Shown here: positions 7,719 to 16,016 of the stretch, piece after piece
Numbering within the stretch: the first letter of the stretch is position 1
Layout: each line of letters opens with the position of its first letter
Assembly (NCBI GenBank): GCA_934432885.1
Contig: CAKRYY010000026.1
Span: 1-43,836 of the forward strand
Direction of reading: 5' to 3'
DNA from: an uncultured Lachnospiraceae bacterium
GTDB taxonomy: Bacteria > Bacillota > Clostridia > Lachnospirales > Lachnospiraceae
DNA: 43,836 bases
The notes under the pieces: model-generated
What the model was told of the DNA's origin: nothing
Seen by the model: the letters and a program-made list of their open reading frames with translations, nothing else
Databases searched by the model: none
Made by a program: the position numbers and the translations under genes

Positions 7719-10207
7719 GACATTTTCTCCTTGATAGTTTTATAAATTTGTGTTCCTATCGGTTCAGGTGTTTCTGAAACAGCATCTGATGAGTCCGTAC
7801 GAATTCCTTTCAAAAACAATCCAAGATTATAAAAATCAGATTCTCTTGTATAGCCCTCCTGCCTTTCACAGCTTCTAAACATTTGAGAAATATTATAAAA
7901 TATCGAATCCGTGCATTCTCCCGACAAAACAGGCGTTTTTATATGTTCGAGTGTAACAGCATTTAAAATCGTAATTTCCTTTTCACATGAAGAATTTAAA
8001 AGAATGATTTTATCATCGAAGCTAACAGCATCCTCTGCCTTAACTCCTACATCCATCATAGTATACTCCTGACTATTGCTATCTATTTTACAGCAAATAT
8101 CTCTCTCATACGAAAAAAGATAAACAAACCGGTCAACTTTAACGAATATTGCACCTTTTGCAAATTCAATATTCTGTATAACCTTTCCAGTTAATGGATC
8201 AAGCCTGAATACATGCTCTTGTTGTGATTGAAAAAGCCACAAGGATTTATCATCACTATATATAGTAGCATATTTTAAATCACTACAATCAACCAGGCTA
8301 TCCGGCAACGAAAGCCATTCCGCAGTTCTGTTTTTCAAATCAAACTTTAAAAGAGCTTTTTTTGTCGGGCTAATCGTATAAAGCATACCATTGCACTTAC
8401 AAAGATGTCGTACAAGAATATCAGTCTTATCAAATATGGTATGCGGAAATAACTCACAAACATTTATATAATTTACTTCCATTGTCTGAATATTCATTTT
8501 CAAAATTGTATTGTGTTCATGTTCTGCAATTATAATTTGATTGTCAATATTACTGCTGCCATAATAATTTCTCTTTAATGGGCTATTCTGCGACTTGACT
8601 TTTACAGTGGATATCTGCAGTGTTTTTTTATCCAGGATGCCGATGCTCCCAGCATTATAAGGGCAAAAATACAGTTTATTGTTCTTTTCCTCAATCCCAA
8701 AATATAAGTAATACCCATTAAAGTCTTCGTTCGGGAAAGCGCCTATATACTCAGCATAAAAGGTAATCGGATCAATACGATATACCCCATTATAGTTCAT
8801 TGCCGTTGCCCATATATACTCACCATCATAGTACATGTTGTTTGATACGACATAGTCCAAACTATTACAATAATCTTTTACTCTTACATCCTGCTGCAGC
8901 AACATTTTTCCTGAAGCTTGATATAGCTGTACAAGACTGCTGAAATCACCATAATATGCATCGCTTACCGCAAAACCGACACTGTAATCCGGTGTATCAT
9001 CATAAATCCCAATGTCTTTTCTCTTATATTCTTCAACAATATACTGATACCGTTTCCAAAGGTCTGGTCTCATCGCTTTTATTGTCGCTTCCATCAGAGG
9101 ATGTGGACGCCATAAAAGCAGATAATTATCCTGATGCTGTTCAAAATAAGCGATAACACTACTTATCTTATCTATCATTTTTTCATTGTACTTAAGAAGC
9201 ATGCTAAGACTTGTATTATAAAAAATGACTTTTTTCTTAGTACCATCGTCAGAAAATATTTTATTTTTCCAAGCTTCATTCACGTCTGCTCTAGCAATTG
9301 ATGCACTCGCTTTATCATATTTAGGAGAACCTAAACTCAGAATTTTAGTGTTCCAAATGCTTTCACTGATATTTGTACGGGATGATACGGTTTTTATAAA
9401 AGTTCTGGAAAAGTTTTCAGATTGGAATATAATCCAATCTGCATGAAACATCACCGGAGTTATATATCTTTCAAAATATTCAAGCGTTTTTGGGTCGGTT
9501 GCGCTTTTAGGTTCGTCATAGACACAGTATGGAATATATACAAGGCAGTCCGTATATCTTTTCAACTGTCTTGAATAAAACCTTGGATCTATGCTCGTAA
9601 CAAAATTCCTGTCATCATAGGGATTGTGAATATAGATTGCATCCGGTCTGCGCGCTTCAAAGTTATATGTCCTATAATACACTGTCGGTACATAATCTGG
9701 GAACAAACTTGCCTCATAATGAAGCTTACCCAAAGAATAATCAGCATCACGGTCATAATAAGGTATTGGTACAACATAAGCATCACAATCCGGATCGTCA
9801 CTGGCTGCCTTCCACACACTTTCTAGTGAATCCCACATAGATGCTTTGTAAGGGCAAAACACTACTTCATAACGAATTTTAATATCATTTCTTACACTAT
9901 TCTCTGCCTTAATAAGCTTTTTATTCAAAATCTTCTGTGCCCTGCTGCCTGTGTATTTGTCGGTAAGTTGTATGTAAATCTCGTAAAGAGCCTCACAATA
10001 CCCCTCCAAATACTCAATGGTAACGCACCCTTCGCCCTCGGAAGATTCAATGCCTGTACCTATCTCCATAGCTGTATTCTGACAATCACCCAGGAGTATC
10101 TGCACATTTTCAAAATCTCTTTTATCTATCATTTCTTTAATATTAGCGTGTGCTTCATACATTGTCTGAAATATTTCAAGAAGACTTTTTTTAAGAAATT
10201 TTCTCAT
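7715..10207 (-). CDS. CDP-glycerol glycerophosphotransferase-like domain fused to beta-propeller
   Basis: 830 residues, first gene of the operon. Residues about 125-470 resemble the two-domain (GT-B-like) CDP-glycerol glycerophosphotransferase fold: VIFYNTSLSMLL, then LLLWRPHPLM around residue 375 (the R-x-H-P motif of TagB/TagF enzymes), then a DTPDYSVGFAVSDAYYGDFSS segment corresponding to the donor-binding S-D-x-x-x-D-x-S motif. From about 470 onward the chain is a set of repeated strands (TAMNYNGVYRIDP, FDLKNRTAEW, FRLDPLTGKV) typical of a beta-propeller. No signal peptide or membrane segment is seen. Start: ATG at 10207 with GGAG eight bases upstream. A role in transferring or recognising phospho-polyol units is inferred. 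Confidence 0.65.
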   Translation of the reverse strand: MRKFLKKSLLEIFQTMYEAHANIKEMIDKRDFENVQILLGDCQNTAMEIGTGIESSEGEGCVTIEYLEGYCEALYEIYIQLTDKYTGSRAQKILNKKLIKAENSVRNDIKIRYEVVFCPYKASMWDSLESVWKAASDDPDCDAYVVPIPYYDRDADYSLGKLHYEASLFPDYVPTVYYRTYNFEARRPDAIYIHNPYDDRNFVTSIDPRFYSRQLKRYTDCLVYIPYCVYDEPKSATDPKTLEYFERYITPVMFHADWIIFQSENFSRTFIKTVSSRTNISESIWNTKILSLGSPKYDKASASIARADVNEAWKNKIFSDDGTKKKVIFYNTSLSMLLKYNEKMIDKISSVIAYFEQHQDNYLLLWRPHPLMEATIKAMRPDLWKRYQYIVEEYKRKDIGIYDDTPDYSVGFAVSDAYYGDFSSLVQLYQASGKMLLQQDVRVKDYCNSLDYVVSNNMYYDGEYIWATAMNYNGVYRIDPITFYAEYIGAFPNEDFNGYYLYFGIEEKNNKLYFCPYNAGSIGILDKKTLQISTVKVKSQNSPLKRNYYGSSNIDNQIIIAEHEHNTILKMNIQTMEVNYINVCELFPHTIFDKTDILVRHLCKCNGMLYTISPTKKALLKFDLKNRTAEWLSLPDSLVDCSDLKYATIYSDDKSLWLFQSQQEHVFRLDPLTGKVIQNIEFAKGAIFVKVDRFVYLFSYERDICCKIDSNSQEYTMMDVGVKAEDAVSFDDKIILLNSSCEKEITILNAVTLEHIKTPVLSGECTDSIFYNISQMFRSCERQEGYTRESDFYNLGLFLKGIRTDSSDAVSETPEPIGTQIYKTIKEKMS

Positions 10208-10282
10208 ATGTTTTACTCCGTTCAATTAGACCAGTATTATTCCAAAACAACAAATATATAAGTAAGTATAAGAAATATATAC

Positions 10283-10311
10283 ATTTTACATTCTATTGCA
10301 CTTTTAATCAA
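10283..10311 (-). promoter_or_regulatory. Promoter of the surface-polymer operon
   Basis: On the minus strand a TTGATT -35 (10306-10311) and a TAAAAT -10 (10283-10288) are separated by 17 bases. It lies about 75 bases upstream of the first gene (10207) and would drive all eight genes, since no later gap exceeds about 40 bases. The position immediately beside an IS remnant leaves open whether it is native or was brought in by the element. Confidence 0.55.
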
Positions 10312-10384
10312 TATATATATCGACACGCCCCAACAATAGTTAAGTTGAAGCAGGGGTAATCTTTTCCTTTCTGATATTATTCTC

Positions 10385-10458
10385 AATTGCCAAAGTAAAA
10401 TTCCCCAAAGCTGAAGTTACTTCGGCAAATTCTCAAGTGGAAGTTACTTTTGCAAATT
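10385..10458. repeat. Repeated GAAGTTACTT..GCAAATT boxes at IS left end
   Basis: Two direct copies of a 19-base box beginning GAAGTTACTT and ending GCAAATT lie at 10413-10431 and 10440-10458, differing at two positions. An inverted, degenerate copy (TTGCCAAAGTAA) begins near 10387. They precede the IS30-like transposase remnant and are probably transposase-binding or subterminal repeats of that element. Confidence 0.5.
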
Positions 10459-10529
10459 TTTACATTCTTGGCTTATTTCATGCTATAGTTTAGCTGCTGT
10501 GTCCCGGTTCTTTTTCGGGAGGTGTTCTT

Positions 10530-11083
10530 ATGAGTAAAAATAAACACTTGCGTCTGCATGACAGATGTAAAATTCAGTTGATGCTCGATAACAAAGCATC
10601 CTTTTCCTCGATTGCCACTCAACTGGGAAAAGATCCAACTACTATTTCAAAGGAGGTCCGCAATCATCTTCAGTACAAGAAAACAGGCGCTTACCGGCGT
10701 TCTTACAACAGCTGTTCAAAACGTCTTTCCTGTCAGAAATTCCATATCTGTACGGAATGTCACGCTGTCAGACGCTGCTCTTTATGCAGACGCTGTTCCA
10801 TGTGCAATGCTTTTTGCAAGGATTTCGAAAAAGAAACCTGTAAACGTCTTCTGAAACCGCCCTATGTCTGCAACGGCTGATCGATGCCCGCATTATCTCA
10901 GCCATGAATATCGATCTTCCCAGAAAAGTACGCTACAGTGCACGCAGAGTGGCGTGCCACCTGAAAGTTGATAAAGCCTGCCGGATTGGACGCACTTATG
11001 AAGACTTTAAAGGATATCTTCTGGAAAGAGGCCGTTCCCATGGCACTAAGAGAACGACGATGTCTCCGAAAGTGGATCCATAA
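10530..11083 (+). pseudogene. IS30-family transposase remnant
   Basis: The first reading frame (10530-10880) gives 116 residues with an N-terminal helix-turn-helix (SSIATQLGKDPTTISKEVRNH) and a cysteine-rich stretch (CSLCRRCSMCNAFC), as in IS30-type transposases. It breaks off after KPPYVCNG. A second piece in another frame, about 10877-11083, reads DLPRKVRYSARR, then GRTYEDFKGYL, the segment that normally lies at the start of the catalytic region. The DDE catalytic core and C-terminus are missing, so an internal deletion and frameshift have killed the gene. RBS at 10519 (GGGAGGTG). It lies between the polymer operon and another broken gene. Confidence 0.75.
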
Positions 11084-11157
11084 AGGCTCTGACACAGGGA
11101 TTGACCAGACATTTACTTCGTCAAACTGGATTTCACTTTGTCATTTAACCTATTCTA

Positions 11158-11744
11158 TTAGAATCCCCCATTCTGATATGCTCTTGCAATTACATACGAC
11201 GGTTCATAAAATGCACTACAATTATAATTATCAATCACATTGCAGATTTCATTGTTATATACTCTGATTATCCCATCTACAAAATCTTCCTTTGAAATTA
11301 GGGTATCTCTGATTAGGCGTTGATATACAGCCCCCATATCCAAAGGCGATGGAACAATGGAAGCCATTTCTTTATCAACTGCGGTTATATCATAATCTCC
11401 ATTTTTTAAATCATAATCCTTTATCCAGTCCGCCTCTACCTTCAATGGATTTTCACAATGTAATACATTTGCTAAGCAGATGATACAAGTCTTCCCGCCC
11501 TATCATATTTACGACATATCTATTTTTCTGCTTAATGTGTCTTGCCACACGCTCTATCATATAACACACAAAATAAAGTTCATTCATTCCTATATCTTCG
11601 TCTGGGAAGTACTTATTCCTCATAATGTCTCACTCCCTATCTTCAAAAGTCAATGTTTTCAGTGCTGCTTCTGTACAAAATACAATGCCATATTTATTTT
11701 TTTGTTTTTAATTCGACTTTTTCAAATTCTACATACGGATTCAT
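11158..11744 (-). pseudogene. Decayed small gene(s) of unknown function
   Basis: Reading leftward, an ATG at 11744 with AGAGGAT upstream starts MNPYVEFEKVELKTKK and stops after a run of seven A. Skipping one A continues as KYGIVFCTEAALKTLTFEDRE to a TGA at 11630-11632. The same frame resumes at an ATG (11623): MRNKYFPDEDIGMNELYF, then VCYMIERVARH and so on to LYHLL, where another frame break occurs. The correct frame goes on as LANVLHCENPLKVEADW to the stop at 11158. So either one gene of about 190 codons with three lesions, or two adjacent genes with one lesion each. I do not recognise a characterised family; the peptide looks like a conserved hypothetical protein of related bacteria (from memory, unverified). 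An apparently intact promoter lies upstream. Confidence 0.6.
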
Positions 11745-11783
11745 ATACAATATCCTCTTTTTCAAATTAACTAATCTTATTAA

Positions 11784-11812
11784 AGTATATTATTTTTACG
11801 ACATTGCTTCAA
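11784..11812 (-). promoter_or_regulatory. Promoter of the decayed gene
   Basis: Minus strand TTGAAG (11807-11812) and TATACT (11784-11789) are spaced by 17 bases and lie about 40 bases upstream of the ATG at 11744. The near-consensus boxes suggest the decayed gene was recently active or is still transcribed. Confidence 0.5.
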
Positions 11813-11875
11813 TATAATAAACCGACATTTTGCATAAAATAAAATCCTAATTTGGGGGATAAAATCTATTGCCAC

Positions 11876-11904
11876 TTCACACATTCTCCCATATCGTGTA
11901 TAAT
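11876..11904 (+). promoter_or_regulatory. Promoter of the secreted-protein gene
   Basis: TTCACA (11876-11881) and a perfect TATAAT (11899-11904) with a 17-base spacer lie about 45 bases before the gene start at 11947. No obvious operator is seen beside it. Confidence 0.6.
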
Positions 11905-11946
11905 AAAAGCAGTTATCAAAAGCTATCAAAACCAAAGGAGGTTCCC

Positions 11947-12774
11947 ATGATACGAAAAAATATCTTACATACAGTACGAAATCTGTTATTAACTGCTGTA
12001 GTCTGCTCCGCACTCGGCTTTTTCTTTGCCCCGGCAACGGCAAAGGCAGAAGAGACGGCAATTCCGGTAGTCGCTTATGCTGAACAGGAGGGCATGGGTA
12101 ATATTACTTCTTTCCTGAATGAAGCGCCCTTTAAATATTCCGCTGAGGCAGCTTCTGGTGATGTCATCCGTGTAAGCGCGGCATATTATCCTAAATGTAC
12201 CTTTGAAGGCTGGTATGTAAATGGCGTATTAAAAACTACTCAGAAAAATTATTCCTTTACAGTTACGGCGGATGCTCCTATTATCGTCTCTGCAAAATTC
12301 CGTCAAAACGGCGAACAGTTTCATGGTCGCACGGAGCTTGATATTTCCCAGACAAGCTGGTCAAACCGTACCTGCCGTTTTGCACAGGGCAGCGGCTCTT
12401 ATAATATTTCCGTAACAACCGCAATGGCAGTACAGGGCGAAGAATGTATGAAGGCTTTTTCCTCCGTCCTTGACGGCTACACCCTTGCCAGAACCTATAA
12501 CATTACCTTTACAAAATATTACAACAAAAATCTTGAAAAGCTGGACGCTCCCGCAGCACTTGTATTCCAGATTCCGCAGGAGCTGCAGATGCCGGGACGT
12601 GTATTCCGCATGCTTAACGTATATAAAGGACAGCCGACGGTGCTTGAAGATACAGACACTTCGGACACTACCATTACTTTTATAAATGACAAGGCAGGCG
12701 CCTATGCACTTGTGTACAGTGACGCTCCCGCAGTTATGCCGGCAGAGGATGCCGTTGCTGATATAGTATCTTAA
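11947..12774 (+). CDS. Secreted protein with InlB-type repeat-like domain
   Basis: 275 residues. The N-terminus is a Sec signal peptide: MIRKNILHTVRNLL, a hydrophobic stretch to about residue 27 and a likely cleavage after ATAKA. After it, residues 65-120 (YYPKCTFEGWYVNGVLK, ending VTADAPIIVSAKF) match the pattern of bacterial InlB B-repeat-like beta domains. The rest is predicted beta-rich, ending in AYALVYSDAP. No LPXTG or C-terminal membrane anchor is present, so it is probably released or wall-associated without covalent anchoring. Start: ATG 11947 with AAAGGAGG at ideal spacing. Monocistronic between its own promoter and terminator. Function unknown; adhesion or matrix binding is only a guess. 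Confidence 0.7.
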   Translation: MIRKNILHTVRNLLLTAVVCSALGFFFAPATAKAEETAIPVVAYAEQEGMGNITSFLNEAPFKYSAEAASGDVIRVSAAYYPKCTFEGWYVNGVLKTTQKNYSFTVTADAPIIVSAKFRQNGEQFHGRTELDISQTSWSNRTCRFAQGSGSYNISVTTAMAVQGEECMKAFSSVLDGYTLARTYNITFTKYYNKNLEKLDAPAALVFQIPQELQMPGRVFRMLNVYKGQPTVLEDTDTSDTTITFINDKAGAYALVYSDAPAVMPAEDAVADIVS

Positions 12775-12795
12775 GAAAAGTAAACGGGCTATACA

Positions 12796-12868
12796 TAAAA
12801 AACCACCTCGGTAATGATATTTCATCTGTCTGCTTGACAGGGGCATATCATTATCGGGGTGGTTTTTC
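12796..12868. terminator. Bidirectional terminator with nested hairpin
   Basis: Arms AAAAACCACC and GGTGGTTTTT are extended by near-perfect pairing of GGTAATGATAT with ATATCATTAT. The loop contains a small hairpin of its own (CTGTC-TGCTT-GACAG, 12826-12840). Both strands end in runs of T, so it can serve the secreted-protein gene from the left and the phosphatase gene from the right. Confidence 0.85.
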
Positions 12869-12928
12869 TATGCTTTCATATCTTAATCAATTCTTAATCA
12901 ATGACAATTCAAAAATGCCTGCATTTTC

Positions 12929-13657
12929 TTATTTCTGAAACACCTCTGCAAAATATCCCTTTGCCGAAGTCGGCTCTCCTTTTGTATACAAATGCCGAAT
13001 ATCTCCGATTCCCTGGCAGCGGAATGACGCTATATGCGGCTCCACCTCTTCTGTATTCAGCACCGTAACGCCTGAAGGCGGAATAAACATTCCCTGTACC
13101 AATGGTGTAAACGGCAGGCCCAGCAGATACGAAATCATGCAGAAGGTAATTCCCATGTGACATACCAGCACAATCGTATCATCATTATGCTCATCAAATC
13201 GATAATATCCTTTTTCCCTTACATAGCCATGCTTTTTCAGCAGCGCATCCAGATTTTCACAGGTTTCATGATATACCTCCTGTACCGTAGGCTTACCCGC
13301 TACCGGGCGCATCGGCTCGCTGAGAAACCAGCCATCCTTCTGGTAAATCTGCTCAAGTCCTGTCCAGTATGACGGCGGTAAATCCCAAGGAACACCCTGA
13401 TAGGTTCCATATTTTTCGTCAATCACCCCTCTGAATTCCTGCAACCAGTCAAGTACGACCGCTTTTTTCCCAAGCGCCGTCTCCACTGGCTCCGCAGTCC
13501 TCCGTGCCCTTCCCAGACAGGAAACATAAAGATCATCCACTTCACCCTTCCAGCTCTTCACTCGCTCTCCGAGAAGCGCCGCCTCACGAAATCCCTTCTC
13601 TGTCAGAGAATCCATTTCATAATCCGGCTCTGCATGCCTGATAAATATAAGTCTCAT
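12929..13657 (-). CDS. Histidine phosphatase family protein (phosphoglycerate mutase-like)
   Basis: 242 residues. The N-terminal LIFIRHAEPDY carries the R-H-x catalytic motif; the partner histidine is in VLVCHMGITFCM near residue 180. A CLGRARRTAEP segment supplies the second conserved arginine. These enzymes use a phospho-histidine intermediate; family members dephosphorylate sugars, cofactors or other small molecules, and this sequence does not carry enough to choose one. Start: ATG 13657 with TTGGGGGTT upstream; a longer in-frame start lies inside the neighbouring terminator and is unlikely. It stands alone, between terminators on both sides. Confidence 0.82.
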   Translation of the reverse strand: MRLIFIRHAEPDYEMDSLTEKGFREAALLGERVKSWKGEVDDLYVSCLGRARRTAEPVETALGKKAVVLDWLQEFRGVIDEKYGTYQGVPWDLPPSYWTGLEQIYQKDGWFLSEPMRPVAGKPTVQEVYHETCENLDALLKKHGYVREKGYYRFDEHNDDTIVLVCHMGITFCMISYLLGLPFTPLVQGMFIPPSGVTVLNTEEVEPHIASFRCQGIGDIRHLYTKGEPTSAKGYFAEVFQK

Positions 13658-13727
13658 AGTAACCCCCAAGTCTTTTTCATTTGTTCTCTTATTAAACACC
13701 CTTTGCCGAAAACTGTCAATCATAATA

Positions 13728-13771
13728 AAAGCCCCCGCAGGGCAGTCAACAGACCGCCCCGCAGAGGCTTT
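13728..13771 (-). terminator. Terminator of the sugar operon
   Basis: On the minus strand AAAGCC-T-C-T-GC-G-GGGC pairs with GCCC-T-GC-G-GGGGCTTT, followed by TTTTATT. It lies just after the isomerase stop at 13793 and ends the leftward xylB-DUF4867-isomerase transcript before the phosphatase gene. Confidence 0.85.
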
Positions 13772-13792
13772 CTTCATTCTTATCTCTTTTCC

Positions 13793-15277
13793 TTATGCGA
13801 AAGGATTTTCTGTCGGATAAGGAACGCTCTTCGGCTGGTTGTAGTTGATGTCTTCCATCGGAACGCCAAGATATTTGAATACTTCAAACAGAGCTTTTCC
13901 GAAATGTCCGAATGCAACTGCACCATGATGCGGGTAATTCTTCTCAATCAGTACGTGGCGATAGAATCTTCCCATCTCCTTGATTGCAAATACGCCGATT
14001 GCACCAAAGGACTTGGTTGCTACCGGAAGAACCTCTCCCTCTGCTACATAAGCGCGGATTTTTGCATCTGCTGTAGACTGTAAACGGAAGAAGGTGATGT
14101 CGCCCGGAATGATGTCTCCTTCCAGAGTTCCGTTTGTAACCTCAATCGGAAGGCTTCTTGCCATAATCTTCTGATATTTCATCTCATGGAATGCCAGCTT
14201 GGAGGAGCAGGTATTTCCGCAATGGAAGCCCATGAAGGTATCCTTATGCGTATAATCGAATTTTCCTTCGATAGCTTCTTTGTACATATCTGCCGGTACG
14301 GAGTTGTTGATGTCAAGCAAGGTAACTGCATCTTCGCTGACACAGGTTCCGATGAACTCGCTTAAGCAGCCATAAATATCAACCTCACAGGATACCGGAA
14401 TGCCCATGCCTGTCAGACGGCTGTTTACATAGCAGGGAACGAAACCAAACTGTGTCTGGAATGCCGGCCAGCATTTTCCAGCGATTGCAACATATTTTCT
14501 GTAGCCTCTGTGCTCCTCTACCCAGTCAAGCAGTGTCAGCTCATACTGTGCAAGCTTAGGAAGCACTTCGGGCTTCTTATTGCCTGTGCCAAGCTCTGCT
14601 GCCATTTCCTCTACCTTAGCCGGAATACGAGGGTCGTCTGCATGCTTATTGAATGCTTCAAACAAATCCAGCTCCGAGTTTTCCTCAATTTCAACACCCA
14701 GATTGTAAAGCTGCTTAATCGGAGCATTGCATGCAAGGAAGTTTAACGGTCTCGGCCCAAAGCTGATAATCTTTAATTCAGAAAGTCCAACCAGCGCACG
14801 TGCAACAGGCAGGAATTCGTTAATCATATCTGCGCAGTCCTCGGCGGTTCCAACCGGATACTCAGGAATATATGCCTGAATATTGCGCAGCTTTAAGTTG
14901 TAGCTTGCATTTAACATACCGCAGTATGCATCGCCACGTCCGTCAGCAAGGTCATTCTGGCTCTCTTCAGCTGCTGCAACGAACATTTTCGGTCCATCAA
15001 AGTGTTTTGCAAGCAGTGTTTCAGAAATTTCAGGTCCGAAGTTTCCAAGGTATACGCACAGTGCATTGCAGCCTGCTTTTTTGATGTCCTCGAGTGCCTG
15101 TACCATGTGGATTTCACTCTCTACGATACAAATCGGACATTCGTAAATATCTGCCTCATCATATTTTGCCTTATAGGCTTCTACCAGTGCTTTTCTTCTG
15201 TTCACGGAAAGGCTTTCCGGGAAGCAGTCACGGCTTACTGCAACGATACCTAATTTGATTTTGGGAATGTTTTTCAT
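13793..15277 (-). CDS. L-fucose/L-arabinose isomerase family protein
   Basis: 494 residues. The sequence follows the fucose/arabinose isomerase fold: an N-terminal Rossmann-like domain (KIKLGIVAVSRD, later ALCVYLGNFGPE), a middle domain, and a C-terminal metal-binding part with an SCEVDIYGCLSE segment whose Glu and Asp are candidate metal ligands, plus a GFHCGNT. Family enzymes interconvert aldoses and ketoses. Since a xylulokinase-type kinase shares the operon, the product may be a ketopentose such as xylulose or ribulose, but the substrate is not fixed by sequence. Start: ATG 15277 with AGGAGG upstream rather than the longer frame from 15334. It is the last gene before the terminator. Confidence 0.8.
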   Translation of the reverse strand: MKNIPKIKLGIVAVSRDCFPESLSVNRRKALVEAYKAKYDEADIYECPICIVESEIHMVQALEDIKKAGCNALCVYLGNFGPEISETLLAKHFDGPKMFVAAAEESQNDLADGRGDAYCGMLNASYNLKLRNIQAYIPEYPVGTAEDCADMINEFLPVARALVGLSELKIISFGPRPLNFLACNAPIKQLYNLGVEIEENSELDLFEAFNKHADDPRIPAKVEEMAAELGTGNKKPEVLPKLAQYELTLLDWVEEHRGYRKYVAIAGKCWPAFQTQFGFVPCYVNSRLTGMGIPVSCEVDIYGCLSEFIGTCVSEDAVTLLDINNSVPADMYKEAIEGKFDYTHKDTFMGFHCGNTCSSKLAFHEMKYQKIMARSLPIEVTNGTLEGDIIPGDITFFRLQSTADAKIRAYVAEGEVLPVATKSFGAIGVFAIKEMGRFYRHVLIEKNYPHHGAVAFGHFGKALFEVFKYLGVPMEDINYNQPKSVPYPTENPFA

Positions 15278-15337
15278 TTCTTTGTCCTCCTGTTTTGATT
15301 TTCTGTAATGGTATTGTTTAATATCTAACAACACACC

Positions 15338-15955
15338 TTATACGGTGATGTTTTCTCCTTTCAGTCCAATAAAGCTGCCTTCTGGAAGTCCGCCTTCCGC
15401 ATGTCCAATCAGCCACTTATTGGTTGCTGCAAGCAGCGCGTCCTCATTTCCTGCCTTGTGCTCCTTGGAAAGCGGATAATTCGTTCCCTTCGGCAGTACG
15501 ATAACATCGCGGAAGCCGCCGTCATTTGCATTGCAGGGTGCGTAGTGCAACGTTGTTGCAAAAAGCTCTACCGCTACGCCCTTCGGAAGCAGAAACGCTT
15601 CAATTTTAGAGGTGTCATAGGTATGATCCTCTTCTACATCAGCCTGATGGCCAAGCAGCAGAATCAGGTCAGTTGCACCAATGTTAATCTCAGAGCTTCT
15701 ATGATATTCCACAGCATTTAATTTGGTATTGTGTCCATTGCAGTAACCAATCTGAATCGGCATCTCACCATATCCCTGAACGGAAAGCTGCTGATAAATC
15801 GGAAGTGCCTCCAGCTCTGCAATGGAGGGCTCATAAATAACATCCTCCGGCAGCGGCGTTTCCTGCATTTTCTCCACAATCTGAGAAAAATCATAACCGG
15901 TTAATACCTGTCCGTATTTCCGAAACTCCGGATCTGCTACATTATAAATTTTCAT
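15338..15955 (-). CDS. DUF4867 family protein
   Basis: 205 residues. Recognised by overall pattern as DUF4867: MKIYNVADPEFRKYGQVL at the start, a QIGYCNGHNTKLNAVEYH segment, and VELFATTLHYAPC. The histidines and the strand-rich middle (a LILLLGHQADV strand, later AFLLPKGVAVE) suggest a cupin-like fold; this is fold-level inference. The family is repeatedly found beside sugar isomerases and kinases, as here, so a sugar-binding, mutarotase- or isomerase-like helper role is plausible. Start: ATG 15955 with AAGGGG eight bases upstream; the ATG at 15976 lacks a ribosome site. Flanked by xylB and the isomerase in one operon. Confidence 0.75.
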   Translation of the reverse strand: MKIYNVADPEFRKYGQVLTGYDFSQIVEKMQETPLPEDVIYEPSIAELEALPIYQQLSVQGYGEMPIQIGYCNGHNTKLNAVEYHRSSEINIGATDLILLLGHQADVEEDHTYDTSKIEAFLLPKGVAVELFATTLHYAPCNANDGGFRDVIVLPKGTNYPLSKEHKAGNEDALLAATNKWLIGHAEGGLPEGSFIGLKGENITV

Positions 15956-16016
15956 CTGAGTTACCCCTTTCTCCATTTATCTGCACTGTTTCCAGTACAT
16001 TTTTCTTATCTGCGTA

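Noticed and set aside
10530..10880. Functional small DNA-binding protein
   Set aside because: The sequence breaks off at the point where IS30 transposases continue, and downstream pieces of the same protein persist in another frame, so it is a fragment.
12361..12846. Long minus-strand open frame over the secreted-protein gene
   Set aside because: It runs opposite to a gene with a signal peptide, promoter and ribosome site, has no recognisable motif, and begins inside the terminator.
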